This document shows, one piece after another, positions 10,017-18,988 of a stretch of 64,000 bases of DNA (position 1 is the stretch's first letter; every line of letters starts with the position of its first letter). The DNA is from Tolumonas lignilytica. GTDB taxonomy: Bacteria > Pseudomonadota > Gammaproteobacteria > Enterobacterales > Aeromonadaceae. The DNA is taken from the NCBI RefSeq assembly GCF_000527035.1, contig NZ_AZUK01000001.1, forward strand, positions 682,001-746,000, given 5' to 3'. A model generated the notes under the pieces. That model was given only the letters and a program-made list of their open reading frames with translations. It did no database searches and was not told the DNA's origin. Position numbers and translations under genes: made by a program.

Positions 10017-10708
10017 TGTTATATCTGGCCCTGCCGCTGACTATCTTGCTTTACTGGTTGACTCGTCAGCTCTACCAACGCATTCCGTTGCCATTTATCA
10101 ACCCATTGTTAATCCCGATGGTTGCACTGATGTTGCTGCTGCACTTTGGGCATATACCACTCCAACAATATATGAATGGTACCTGGATCATTAACTGGCT
10201 GTTAAAACCTGCTGTCGTCGCCCTCGCCTTGCCGCTCTATCAACAGATGATTCACATCAAGGCCAAAATCAAACCCATCATGATTTGCTGTTCGCTCTCT
10301 GTGGTGATCAGTATTCTGACCAGCATGGTCATTTGCCGGATCATGGGGATCGACGAAGCTATTACCCGCAGCATTGCCACTCGCTCAATCACGACCCCGT
10401 TGGCAATGAGTGTCAGTGAAAGTCTGGGTGGAATACCGTCGATTGCGGCAGCTATTGTGGTGATTGTCGGTATAACAGGTGCGGTGATCGGTTTCCCACT
10501 GCTGAAATTGTTTGGGATCACCGACCCTCAGGCTCAGGGGCTCGCTATGGGGGGCTGTTCACATGCTATCGGCACTGCTGCCGCAGCAGAGCGAGGAGCG
10601 ACAGAGGGTGCGTTCTCTTCTCTTGCTTTGGTCGTATGCGGGATTCTGACTTCACTCATTGCCCCACTGATGTTTGCCATCTATGGAGCTATTTTCGGCA
10701 TACATTAA
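10013..10708 (+). CDS. yohK: YohK/LrgB-family membrane protein
   Basis: Partner of the preceding LrgA-like protein, 231 aa with about six transmembrane segments. The ITRSIATRSITTPLAMSVSE stretch and the GLAMGGCSHAIGTAAAAERG stretch are hallmarks of the LrgB/CidB family. E. coli YohJ and YohK are encoded in the same arrangement. The 4-bp ATGA overlap with yohJ indicates one operon, ended by the hairpin at 10706-10730. No regulator of the LytTR or CidR type lies next to it here. Confidence 0.87.
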   Translation: MMLYLALPLTILLYWLTRQLYQRIPLPFINPLLIPMVALMLLLHFGHIPLQQYMNGTWIINWLLKPAVVALALPLYQQMIHIKAKIKPIMICCSLSVVISILTSMVICRIMGIDEAITRSIATRSITTPLAMSVSESLGGIPSIAAAIVVIVGITGAVIGFPLLKLFGITDPQAQGLAMGGCSHAIGTAAAAERGATEGAFSSLALVVCGILTSLIAPLMFAIYGAIFGIH

Positions 10709-10730
10709 AGGCGGTATTAAACCGCCTTTA
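10706..10730. terminator. Bidirectional hairpin between yohK and the DUF4250 gene
   Basis: A 10-bp perfect stem TAAAGGCGGT / ACCGCCTTTA with a 5-nt loop at the stop codon of yohK. The A/T arms allow function in both directions between convergent genes. Confidence 0.75.
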
Positions 10731-10753
10731 ACTTTAATCCATTGATTTGATGT

Positions 10754-10951
10754 TCAGTGGTTAGCTTTAAACTGATTACTCATTTCGTCGTAATGGTAAC
10801 CAATAGTGGACATTTTCTGACTCAGTGCATCCTGCGACATATCGTAACGCAATAATAATTCACCCAGATCAGCACATTCCAATCTCAGTTTTTCATTTAC
10901 GATGCCAAGTAAAATATTGGCGTCCATTCGTTGATAAGCACTTAGATCCAT
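10754..10951 (-). CDS. DUF4250 small protein
   Basis: 65-aa acidic protein of unknown function. The opening MDLSAYQRMDANILLGIVNEKLR and the closing IGYHYDEMSNQF match the DUF4250 family, found in Firmicutes and some gammaproteobacteria. A good ribosome-binding site (AGGAG, 7 nt before the ATG) supports expression. It is transcribed on the minus strand after hemH, with an 81-bp gap. No catalytic motif is visible and no function is proposed. Confidence 0.75.
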   Translation of the reverse strand: MDLSAYQRMDANILLGIVNEKLRLECADLGELLLRYDMSQDALSQKMSTIGYHYDEMSNQFKANH

Positions 10952-11032
10952 CGTCGTTCTCCTGACTAATCAACCACCACAGAATAACTATAGTGTGTTA
11001 ATCGAGTGATACTGTGTGCTGGATAGAATTTT

Positions 11033-12010
11033 TTAATTCAAACCCGAGCTCAACCACTGCTGGCACAGGGCTGCAAGAGTCTGTATATACTGTGGCGCTG
11101 CATTCAGTGCTGGGATATAACGAAAAAAGGAGCCGCCCGCATGCATGAAGGTTTCTTTTCCTGCCACAGCGATCTCTTCCAACGTTTCCAGACAATCGAC
11201 GCTAAATGCCGGACAAACCACATAAATACGTCGATTCCCCTGAGCAGGTAACTCTCGTAACAGTGTATCTGTATATGGCCCAATCCACTTCTGTTTACCA
11301 AATCGAGACTGGAAACTCAGATGCCACTGGTTTGCTGACAACCCTAAAACTTCAGCAACCAACTTTGCAGTTTCCTGACATTGTTGGGGATAAGGATCAC
11401 CTCGCAAAGCATATTGTTCCGGTATCCCATGAAAAGAAAACAACAAAAGATCATCAGGATGCGTTAAAAAACCTTCTCGCCGGATAGAGTCAGCTAGTGC
11501 GCTGATATAGCTGGCATGTCGATAATGCTGATCAATGAATGTATATGCGGGAACCTGATGCTCTTTAGCGATAATTTGAAACCAGGCATCAGACACACTA
11601 GCCGAGGTAGTAGAGGAATATTGTGGATACATGGGTAATAATAAAACACGAGTTATACTCTGAGCTTTAAGACGCGCCCAGGCATCTTGCAACGATGGCT
11701 GGCCATAAGTCATTGCCAATTCAACCACCGCAGTTTCCCCTAGCAAAGCCTGTAAGGCTTTTTGCTGCTGCTGACTATATACCAACAACGGAGAACCTTG
11801 TTCTAACCAGATTTTCTGGTAGGCATCTGCAACTCGTTTACAGCGTAAAGGCAATACGATCCCATTCAATATGGGCCACCACAACAGATGAGGAATGCCC
11901 ACTACCCGTTTATCCATCAAAAATGCTTGCAGAAAAGCCCGCACACCCGCCGGTGTGGCTTCAGACGGTGTTCCTAGATTGACCAGAATAATACCTTGCT
12001 TCTCTGTCAT
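11033..12010 (-). CDS. hemH: Ferrochelatase
   Basis: Terminal enzyme of haem synthesis, inserting Fe2+ into protoporphyrin IX at the membrane surface; 325 aa against 320 in E. coli. The opening KQGIILVNLGTPSEATP, the catalytic histidine motif FSFHGIPEQY and the CQETAKLVAE segment (GDPYPQQCQ) are family hallmarks. VGPYTD-type IGPYTDTLL and CPAFSVDCLETLEEI follow. It lies downstream of adk on the same strand, the same adk-hemH order as in E. coli, but a hairpin at 12042-12075 separates the two. Confidence 0.95.
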   Translation of the reverse strand: MTEKQGIILVNLGTPSEATPAGVRAFLQAFLMDKRVVGIPHLLWWPILNGIVLPLRCKRVADAYQKIWLEQGSPLLVYSQQQQKALQALLGETAVVELAMTYGQPSLQDAWARLKAQSITRVLLLPMYPQYSSTTSASVSDAWFQIIAKEHQVPAYTFIDQHYRHASYISALADSIRREGFLTHPDDLLLFSFHGIPEQYALRGDPYPQQCQETAKLVAEVLGLSANQWHLSFQSRFGKQKWIGPYTDTLLRELPAQGNRRIYVVCPAFSVDCLETLEEIAVAGKETFMHAGGSFFRYIPALNAAPQYIQTLAALCQQWLSSGLN

Positions 12011-12041
12011 GGTTTTTCCTTTTTCCTCTCAGCCATAAAGT

Positions 12042-12075
12042 ATAACGCCCGAACCATTGCTGGTACGGGCGTTAT
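12042..12075 (-). terminator. Hairpin between adk and hemH
   Basis: A long stem (ATAACGCCCG-A-ACC / GGT-A-CGGGCGTTAT, one mismatch) with a 6-nt loop. No strong T-run follows on the minus strand, so it may reduce rather than stop read-through from adk into hemH. Confidence 0.6.
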
Positions 12076-12107
12076 AACTAAATCGATCAGATTTTTTAAA
12101 CAATCAG

Positions 12108-12785
<678 letters not shown>

Positions 12786-12840
12786 TTAGGCCGCAAAAAT
12801 TACACGGTTTTGCGTCATTCCTCAACCTTTTCACCCAAAC

Positions 12841-12865
12841 AAAAGCCGTGACAGGCACGGCTTTT
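12841..12865 (-). terminator. Rho-independent terminator after htpG
   Basis: A 10-bp stem AAAAGCCGTG / CACGGCTTTT with a 5-nt loop. On the minus strand it is followed by a further T-rich stretch, 20 bp after the htpG stop. Confidence 0.8.
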
Positions 12866-12885
12866 GAATATTGGAAGTAATTAAA

Positions 12886-14787
12886 TTAACCCAGCAACAA
12901 TCGGTTCATTCGTGCCACGAAACTGGCCGGGTCTTGCAACCCACCCTGTTCGGTCAGTTGCGCCTGTTCCTGCAACAACATCGCCCACTCTTTGAAACGG
13001 ATTTCATCCTGTTCATCAGCGATATGACGGATCAACGCGTGGTCCGGATTCACTTCCAGAATATATTTCTGTTCTGGCACGGGTTGTCCGGCTGCCTTCA
13101 TCAGCTTCATCATCTGGCTGCTCATACCATGCGCATCGGTGACCGCACAAACTGGTGTTTCGGTCAGACGATGTGATACACGAACATCCTGCACTTCGCT
13201 GCCCAGCGCTGATTTCAGGCGCTCAATCAGACCTGCGTTGGCTTTAGTCGCATCTTCCTGCTGCTTGCGGCTTTCCTCGTCTTCCAGATCGCCCAGTTCC
13301 AGATCACCACTGGTGACAGAGATCAGTTTTTTGCCATCAAACTCTGAAAGATGATTCATCAACCATTCGTCGATACGCTCCCACATCAGCAGCACTTCAA
13401 CGCCTTTCTTGCGCAGCAATTCCAGATGCGGGCTATTTTTCGCTGCCGCATAGCTGTCTGCGATGATGTAGTAGATCTTGCTCTGACCTTCCTTCATGCG
13501 GGCAACATAGTCGGTCAGGCTAACCGTCTGAGCATTGCTGTCATTTTGTGTCGAAGCAAAGCGCAGCAGTTTGGCAATCTCTTCGCGGTTGGCGTAATCT
13601 TCCGCCGGGCCTTCTTTCAATACGTTACCGAACTCACCCCAGAATTTCTGGTATTTTTCAGCATCGTCTTTCGCCATCTTCTCCAACATGCTCAATACAC
13701 GCTTGGTACAGGCTTTACGTAACTGTGCGGTGATCTTGTTATCCTGCAGGATCTCGCGAGAGACGTTCAGAGGCAGATCGTTAGAATCCAGTACCCCTTT
13801 CACAAAACGCAGGTAAGTCGGCATGAACTGTTCCGCGTCATCCATGATGAATACGCGTTGTACATACAATTTCAGACCGTGTTTCTGTTCACGATTCCAC
13901 ATGTCCCACGGTGCGCGCGCCGGAATATAGAGCAGACTGGTATATTCCATGTTGCCTTCAACCCGGTTATGCGACCAAGTCAGCGGCTCTTCATAATCAT
14001 GAGAAACGTGCTTGTAAAACTCTTTATACTCTTCTTCTTTGATTTCTTTAGCCGAACGGGTCCAAAGTGCAGTAGCTCGGTTCACCTGTTCCCAGGCACC
14101 TTCTGTCGCAGGCTTGTCTTCGCCCTCAGCCGCTTCTGGCTCTTTCCACAGTTCAACCGGGATGCTGATGTGATCTGAGTATTTACCGATGACAGAACGG
14201 AGCTTCCAGTCATCCAGAAACTCTTTTTCTTCTTCACGTAAGTGGAGAATAACGTCGGTGCCGCGGGTGTCTTTCGTCACATCGGCAACGGTGAAGCTGC
14301 CGTCACCGGTAGACTCCCAGCGAACGGCACGATCGGCAGTTTCGCCCGCAACACGGCTGATAACAGTTACTTTATCCGCCACGATGAATGCAGAATAGAA
14401 ACCAACACCAAACTGGCCAATCAATTGCGAATCTTTCGCTTGATCACCGCTTAGGTTCTGGAAGAAATCTTTTGTACCGGAACGTGCAATGGTACCCAGA
14501 TGCTGGATAGCATCATCACGGGTCATCCCGATACCATTATCAGAAATCGTTAATGTGCGTTGCTCTTTATCAATCAACAGACGGACATGTAATTGACCAT
14601 CGTTTTCATACAGATTCGAGTCAGACAGTGCTTTAAAACGTAACTTATCAGCGGCATCTGCTGCATTCGAGATCAGTTCACGCAGGAAAACCTCTTTGTT
14701 GGAATAGAGGCTATGTGCCATCAGGTTCAACAGTTGTTTAACTTCAGTCTGAAACCCATGGGTTTCCATATGAACAGTTTCGGTCAT
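12886..14787 (-). CDS. htpG: Molecular chaperone HtpG (bacterial Hsp90)
   Basis: Cytoplasmic ATP-dependent chaperone, 633 aa against 624 in E. coli. The N-terminal GHKL ATPase domain (about 1-230) shows [19 protein letters not shown] and [11 protein letters not shown]. The middle domain has the catalytic-loop arginine region [11 protein letters not shown], and the C-terminal part dimerises. The start ATG has AAGGAAAGC upstream. A heat-shock (sigma-32) promoter with consensus spacing lies 45-72 bp upstream, which explains stress control separately from the recR genes behind it. The transcript ends at the hairpin 12841-12865. Confidence 0.98.
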   Translation of the reverse strand: MTETVHMETHGFQTEVKQLLNLMAHSLYSNKEVFLRELISNAADAADKLRFKALSDSNLYENDGQLHVRLLIDKEQRTLTISDNGIGMTRDDAIQHLGTIARSGTKDFFQNLSGDQAKDSQLIGQFGVGFYSAFIVADKVTVISRVAGETADRAVRWESTGDGSFTVADVTKDTRGTDVILHLREEEKEFLDDWKLRSVIGKYSDHISIPVELWKEPEAAEGEDKPATEGAWEQVNRATALWTRSAKEIKEEEYKEFYKHVSHDYEEPLTWSHNRVEGNMEYTSLLYIPARAPWDMWNREQKHGLKLYVQRVFIMDDAEQFMPTYLRFVKGVLDSNDLPLNVSREILQDNKITAQLRKACTKRVLSMLEKMAKDDAEKYQKFWGEFGNVLKEGPAEDYANREEIAKLLRFASTQNDSNAQTVSLTDYVARMKEGQSKIYYIIADSYAAAKNSPHLELLRKKGVEVLLMWERIDEWLMNHLSEFDGKKLISVTSGDLELGDLEDEESRKQQEDATKANAGLIERLKSALGSEVQDVRVSHRLTETPVCAVTDAHGMSSQMMKLMKAAGQPVPEQKYILEVNPDHALIRHIADEQDEIRFKEWAMLLQEQAQLTEQGGLQDPASFVARMNRLLLG

Positions 14788-14831
14788 CTTGCTTTCCTTG
14801 ATTTACGGGGAAGTTGTTACTATAGAAAGCA

Positions 14832-14859
14832 AGATGGGGATGATTAATGCGTTTTCAAG
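14832..14859 (-). promoter_or_regulatory. Sigma-32 (RpoH) heat-shock promoter of htpG
   Basis: On the minus strand: CTTGAAA, 13-bp spacer, CCCCATCT. This matches the sigma-32 consensus (CTTGAAA-N11-16-CCCCATnT) in every defined position. It lies just upstream of htpG, a known RpoH target. Confidence 0.9.
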
Positions 14860-14898
14860 TCAGAAAAACAGGTTGGCGTAGCATATTGAAATAAAAGG

Positions 14899-15501
14899 CT
14901 ACTCTAATGGACGACGACCACTTAAAGAGTGTGACAATGTCGTTCCATCGACTAACTCCAGCTCACCGCCGACCGGCACGCCATGCGCAATTCGGGTGAC
15001 TTTCACCTGATACCGTTTGGCCATACTGGCAATGTAAAAGGCCGTTGCATCGCCTTCAATCGTTGGGTTGGTCGCCAAAATTACCTCTTGCCAGTCATCG
15101 GATTGCAGCAGTTCATCCAGTTTATCCAGCCCTAACTCTTTCGGGCCAATGCCGTCCAAAGGCGATAAGTGTCCCATCAATACAAAATAGCGACCGGAAT
15201 AAAGATGCGTTTGTTCGATAGCCGCCACATCAGCCGGTGTTTCAACGATGCAGAGCTGACCATTTTCAGCACGTTTGGGATTGGCACAAAGATCACACAC
15301 GGTATTTTCGGTGAAAGTACGGCAATGCTGGCAATGGCCGATTTCGGTCAGTGCCCGTTGCAACGTTTGCCCTAATTGCAAACCACGTTTGCGTTCACGT
15401 TCCAGAAGCTGAAACGCCATTCGTTGTGCAGATTTAGGCCCGACACCGGGTAACACTTGCAGCTCACGGATCAAAGAATCAAGTAACGGGCTAAACTTCA
15501 T
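14899..15501 (-). CDS. recR: Recombination mediator protein RecR
   Basis: RecFOR-pathway protein that forms a ring-shaped clamp and helps RecA load on gapped DNA; 200 aa against 201 in E. coli. The helix-hairpin-helix [17 protein letters not shown] (about 13-30), a four-cysteine zinc motif (C-x2-C around CQHC and CDLC, about 53-72) and the TOPRIM domain (from about 76; [19 protein letters not shown]) are visible. ATG at 15501 fits the E. coli N-terminus; a GTG five codons upstream is an alternative. It lies downstream of dnaX-ybaB, but a terminator-like hairpin precedes it. Confidence 0.95.
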   Translation of the reverse strand: MKFSPLLDSLIRELQVLPGVGPKSAQRMAFQLLERERKRGLQLGQTLQRALTEIGHCQHCRTFTENTVCDLCANPKRAENGQLCIVETPADVAAIEQTHLYSGRYFVLMGHLSPLDGIGPKELGLDKLDELLQSDDWQEVILATNPTIEGDATAFYIASMAKRYQVKVTRIAHGVPVGGELELVDGTTLSHSLSGRRPLE

Positions 15502-15520
15502 GCGTGACTCATCCACCTAA

Positions 15521-15560
15521 CGAAAAAACAAAACAGGCCGAGTTTAACACTACGGCCTGT
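15521..15560 (-). terminator. Terminator-like hairpin between ybaB and recR
   Basis: An 8-bp stem ACAGGCCG / CGGCCTGT (15533-15540 and 15553-15560) with a 12-nt loop. On the minus strand it is followed by TTTTGTTTTTTCG. It is placed after ybaB and before the recR start, so it may attenuate recR expression. Confidence 0.65.
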
Positions 15561-15586
15561 CTGACACGAAGATCGCGTTGATTCGA

Positions 15587-15919
15587 TCAAAATGGCATTT
15601 TAAAGCCAGGTGGTAATTGCATACCCCCGGTGATTTCAGCCATTTTAGCTTTGTTCTGTTCTTCTGCACGACGGACTGCATCGTTGAAAGCCGCCGCGAT
15701 CAGATCTTCCAGCATCTCCTGATCATCGTCTTGTAACAGGCTCGGATCAATAGCAACACGACGAACGTTATGACTGCCGGTAATGGTAATTTTAACCATG
15801 CCCGCACCGGATTCACCGGTCACTTCCATTTTGGCAACTTCTTCCTGCATTTTCTGCATGCGCTCTTGCATCATCTGCGCCTGCTTCATCAGATTACCCA
15901 TTCCACCTTTACCGAACAT
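15587..15919 (-). CDS. ybaB: YbaB/EbfC nucleoid-associated protein
   Basis: Small dimeric DNA-binding protein of the YbaB/EbfC family, 110 aa against 109 in E. coli. It opens with the Met/Gln-rich [22 protein letters not shown] helix and ends with [12 protein letters not shown], both family hallmarks. It sits between dnaX (32-bp gap) and recR, the widely conserved order, and is thought to influence nucleoid structure or gene expression. Its exact role is unresolved. Confidence 0.95.
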   Translation of the reverse strand: MFGKGGMGNLMKQAQMMQERMQKMQEEVAKMEVTGESGAGMVKITITGSHNVRRVAIDPSLLQDDDQEMLEDLIAAAFNDAVRRAEEQNKAKMAEITGGMQLPPGFKMPF

Positions 15920-15951
15920 GTTTCCTCACTAATCTCTATCTGGTTATGATT

Positions 15952-18201
15952 TCAATCCGCTTCATGACCAGAAGCGGTGGTTTCTATTTTTAGTGGTTGA
16001 ATACTACCATCATCCAGCGTGGCACCAAACCGTTGCTGCAAAAACTGTACGTTAGGATCTGACTGGAATAACAATTCAGCATCTTGCTGTAACCGAACAC
16101 GCTCTTGCTGTTCAATCTCTGCTGGGCAAGGCAATGAAAGTTGCGCGACCGGTTCAACCTGAACATTAATAGGTTGAGGTAATGTCGCGGAAAGTGCTTC
16201 CGCCAGCTCCTGAACAATACGCGATTGAGCGAGATGCCGGGCTTCATTGCGAATTTGTAAATGCCAGCGATCGGGCTCTTGAGACGTTACGATAGCTTGC
16301 ATGGCCAGTTGTCGAACCCGACCACCAACAGGCAACTGAGCCACAGTTTGTGCCCATGCATCCTGACTGCGCAACAACAGCTCATTACTACGCCATACCG
16401 AATCGTCATTTTCATCCAGCTCAGGCAAACGGGCTGTCGGCGCTGTGGTGACAGTTGTTGCCATCGCAGGCACAGTATTTATCTGACGGGGCGGAACTGT
16501 ACGCGATGGTGGCGCTGCCGCGACCATAGCTGTCGGATTATCAGCAGGAATAAACGAATCCTGATAAGCATCTAACGGGGGCAATTCCCAAGGCGGCAGA
16601 TCATCCTGTGCGGATGGAGGCAGATTACCACCATTCGGCAGAACAATGGTATCAGGTTGTCTCGCAACCTCATGGCTTGAATCAGCAACCGCAGAAACCG
16701 GAGTCTGTGGTTGCCGAACCGGAGCAACCACGGGGGTAATATGACTTTCAGTTTGATTCTCGGCCTGCTGGCGCCGACTGCGTAACTGATTTCGCAAGCG
16801 CAAAATATCTTGCACCCCTGACTGTGAGCGCTCTGATTCTGGCATCACAGGAGCAACTGAAGAATTCGCCGACTCCTGATTCATCGACGGAGCCCTTGCT
16901 GGCATTTGCTGTTCAGCCTGAGCCATCAACTCCGCTTGTTCCTGACGTAATTTGGCTTGCATAGCCAAATCATCATCAACCATCGGTTGTGTAATTTCTG
17001 GTACCGCAGCACTCAGAGACGGCATTGTTACAGCAGTCTGAGATACAGGTGCTGATTGTGCGGGCTCTTTTGTCCTGACGGGAGAAATAACAGGCTGAGA
17101 ATAAGTCTGGGTACCCTCACGCGGCGCAAAAGCCAGCATCCGCAAGAAAGTCATCTCTAAAGCACTACGACCATCAGGGGCCAGAGGCAATTCTTTCCGC
17201 CCTGTCAGTGCTATCTGATAATAGAGTTGAATTTCCTCCGGAGGCAATTGCTCAGCCAACTGCTGCAGTGCTTGCACGTCCTCCGCACCTGGCTCGGTGT
17301 GCTGTCCCAGCAGTTGCCACATGGCCGTGCGATGTAACAGGCTCGCCAATTCAATATGTAATTGATCATAATCAGGAGCCAGTTCAGCCAACTCGCCAAT
17401 TTGTTGCATCAATGCTGCACCATTGCGGGCTGCCAGCAACGACAAAAGCTGATGCAATTGTCGATGATCTAATGTCCCCAGCATTTGCTGCACTGTATCG
17501 GCATGCAATATTCCGTTGCCATACGCGATGGCTTGATCACTTAAACTCAGAGCATCTCGCATACTGCCTTGTGCGGCTTTAGCCAGCAGACCCAACGCTT
17601 CCGGCTCAAACGTTAACTGTTCAGCCTGCAGAACTCGTTGCAGCTGATCGATAATTTGCTGACGGGTTAATGCCTTAAGGTGGAATTGCAGACAACGGGA
17701 AAGAATAGTGACAGGCAACTTCTGGGGATCAGTCGTCGCCAGCAAAAATTTTACATGCTCCGGCGGTTCTTCCAATGTTTTCAGCAGTGCATTAAAGCTA
17801 TGGCGAGACAGCATATGCACTTCATCAATCAGATAGATTTTGAAACGGCCACGGGCTGGTTTGTATTGCACATTATCCAGCAGATCACGGGTATCTTCGA
17901 CTTTCGTACGCGAGGCCGCATCAATTTCCAACAAATCAACAAAATTACCCTGTTCGATCTCCTTACAGGCACTGCACTGACCACAAGGCCGAGAGGTGAT
18001 GCCTGTTTCGCAGTTCAAACATTTGGCAAGAATACGCGCGATCGTTGTTTTCCCGACTCCGCGCGTGCCGCTAAACAGATAGGCATGGTGTAACCGGCCT
18101 TGATCCAAGGCATTTGAAAGTGCCTGTAAAACATGTTGTTGCCCCATCACTTCATGAAAGTTACGCGGGCGCCATTTACGTGCAAGAACCTGATATGCCA
18201 T
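15952..18201 (-). CDS. dnaX: DNA polymerase III subunit tau (and possibly gamma)
   Basis: Clamp-loader ATPase and replisome organiser, 749 aa against 643 in E. coli. N-terminal AAA+ domain: MAYQVLARKWRPRNF, Walker A GTRGVGKTT (about 45-53), a zinc-binding four-Cys module (CLNC...CGQCSAC), Walker B LIDEVHMLS and the SRC sensor motif (about 215). After about residue 370 comes a long Pro/Gln/Ala-rich linker, then the C-terminal domain that in tau contacts DnaB and polymerase alpha. The ATG at 18201 (MAYQV) is chosen over a TTG inside apt. No A-AAA-AAG slippery heptamer was found, so how or whether gamma is made is unclear. It starts 17 bp after apt. Confidence 0.95.
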   Translation of the reverse strand: MAYQVLARKWRPRNFHEVMGQQHVLQALSNALDQGRLHHAYLFSGTRGVGKTTIARILAKCLNCETGITSRPCGQCSACKEIEQGNFVDLLEIDAASRTKVEDTRDLLDNVQYKPARGRFKIYLIDEVHMLSRHSFNALLKTLEEPPEHVKFLLATTDPQKLPVTILSRCLQFHLKALTRQQIIDQLQRVLQAEQLTFEPEALGLLAKAAQGSMRDALSLSDQAIAYGNGILHADTVQQMLGTLDHRQLHQLLSLLAARNGAALMQQIGELAELAPDYDQLHIELASLLHRTAMWQLLGQHTEPGAEDVQALQQLAEQLPPEEIQLYYQIALTGRKELPLAPDGRSALEMTFLRMLAFAPREGTQTYSQPVISPVRTKEPAQSAPVSQTAVTMPSLSAAVPEITQPMVDDDLAMQAKLRQEQAELMAQAEQQMPARAPSMNQESANSSVAPVMPESERSQSGVQDILRLRNQLRSRRQQAENQTESHITPVVAPVRQPQTPVSAVADSSHEVARQPDTIVLPNGGNLPPSAQDDLPPWELPPLDAYQDSFIPADNPTAMVAAAPPSRTVPPRQINTVPAMATTVTTAPTARLPELDENDDSVWRSNELLLRSQDAWAQTVAQLPVGGRVRQLAMQAIVTSQEPDRWHLQIRNEARHLAQSRIVQELAEALSATLPQPINVQVEPVAQLSLPCPAEIEQQERVRLQQDAELLFQSDPNVQFLQQRFGATLDDGSIQPLKIETTASGHEAD

Positions 18202-18218
18202 ATCTGCCTGTTTACGGA

Positions 18219-18764
18219 TCAATGTCCGGGAAAATCAACCAGTTTAAGAACGTTAACACCCATTGCCGTCAATCGTTCTTCGCCGCCCAAGTCAGGCAAT
18301 GAAATCACAAAAGCCGCATGTTCAACAATACCACCCGCCTGACGGATCATCTTGATCGTCGCTTCAACCGTGCCGCCGGTTGCCAGCAAATCGTCAACCA
18401 CCAGAATTTTTTCACCGGGCTTGATGGCATCACAATGCATTTGCAAACAATCTTCACCATATTCCAACTGATAGCTTTGTTCCAACACAGAGCGCGGTAA
18501 TTTCCCCGGTTTACGTACCGGAACAAAACCCAACCCTAATGCATAAGCCAGTGGAGCACCAAAAATGAAGCCGCGCGCCTCAGTGCCCACCACCTTATCA
18601 AATGACATAGACTGATAGTGTTCTTTCAGCAGTTCAATGGTCTGACGGAATCCCTGAGGGTGTTCAACTAAACTGGTCACATCCCGAAACAGGATGCCCG
18701 GTTTCGGGTAATCAGGAATAGTAGCGATACAGGATTTAATGAAATCTAGTGTAGTACGGTTCAT
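18219..18764 (-). CDS. apt: Adenine phosphoribosyltransferase
   Basis: Purine-salvage enzyme that makes AMP from adenine and PRPP; 181 aa against 183 in E. coli. The PRPP-binding motif [13 protein letters not shown] (about 122-134) and the substrate segments [26 protein letters not shown] are clear. It is the first gene of the apt-dnaX-ybaB-recR block, as in E. coli. The window also codes for an adenine deaminase, so adenine has two visible fates: AMP through Apt or hypoxanthine through the deaminase. Confidence 0.97.
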   Translation of the reverse strand: MNRTTLDFIKSCIATIPDYPKPGILFRDVTSLVEHPQGFRQTIELLKEHYQSMSFDKVVGTEARGFIFGAPLAYALGLGFVPVRKPGKLPRSVLEQSYQLEYGEDCLQMHCDAIKPGEKILVVDDLLATGGTVEATIKMIRQAGGIVEHAAFVISLPDLGGEERLTAMGVNVLKLVDFPGH

Positions 18765-18866
18765 GGTCGTGAGTTTCAGAAGATAAAATCAAAACGTGTA
18801 GGTTATCAGCCTGCCAATTGAATGCAATGTTTGAACTCGGGATGTGGTTTTAAACGCACAAAAATA

Positions 18867-18886
18867 AAGCCGCCCGAAGGCGGCTT
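18867..18886 (-). terminator. Terminator of the porin transcript, displaced by the intron
   Basis: An 8-bp stem AAGCCGCC / GGCGGCTT with a 4-nt loop, followed on the minus strand by TATTTTTG. It lies 27 bp beyond the intron 3' end. When the intron is removed it falls about 28 nt after the porin stop codon, so it is most likely the porin gene's own terminator. Confidence 0.8.
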
Positions 18887-18954
18887 CACAACAATCAACT
18901 AATTTCAGACGAAGTTGGGTAGAGAAGTTACGTTACCGCGTCTTCCCCCCCTAA

Positions 18955-18988
18955 GAACCGGACTTGCTAGTTTCCCAGCATCCGGCTC
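18955..18988 (-). ncRNA. Group II intron domain V
   Basis: A 34-nt hairpin on the minus strand, running from GAGCCGGATGCTGG through a GAAA loop to CTAGCAAGTCCGGTTC. The length, GNRA-type loop and two-part stem are those of the catalytic core hairpin. The stop codon of the reverse transcriptase (TGA, 18987-18989) overlaps its first bases. Confidence 0.92.

Noticed and set aside
12871-14454. Several plus-strand frames opposite htpG
   Set aside because: They are antisense shadows of htpG, whose codon pattern and motifs are complete.
15578-15590. TTGAT-TCG-ATCAA palindrome as an FNR box
   Set aside because: The spacer is 3 rather than 4 bp, and it lies at the end of ybaB rather than near a promoter.
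18867-18886. Terminator read as ending apt or dnaX
   Set aside because: apt and dnaX are transcribed away from it. On the minus strand it lies upstream of apt and has its T-run in the direction of porin transcription.
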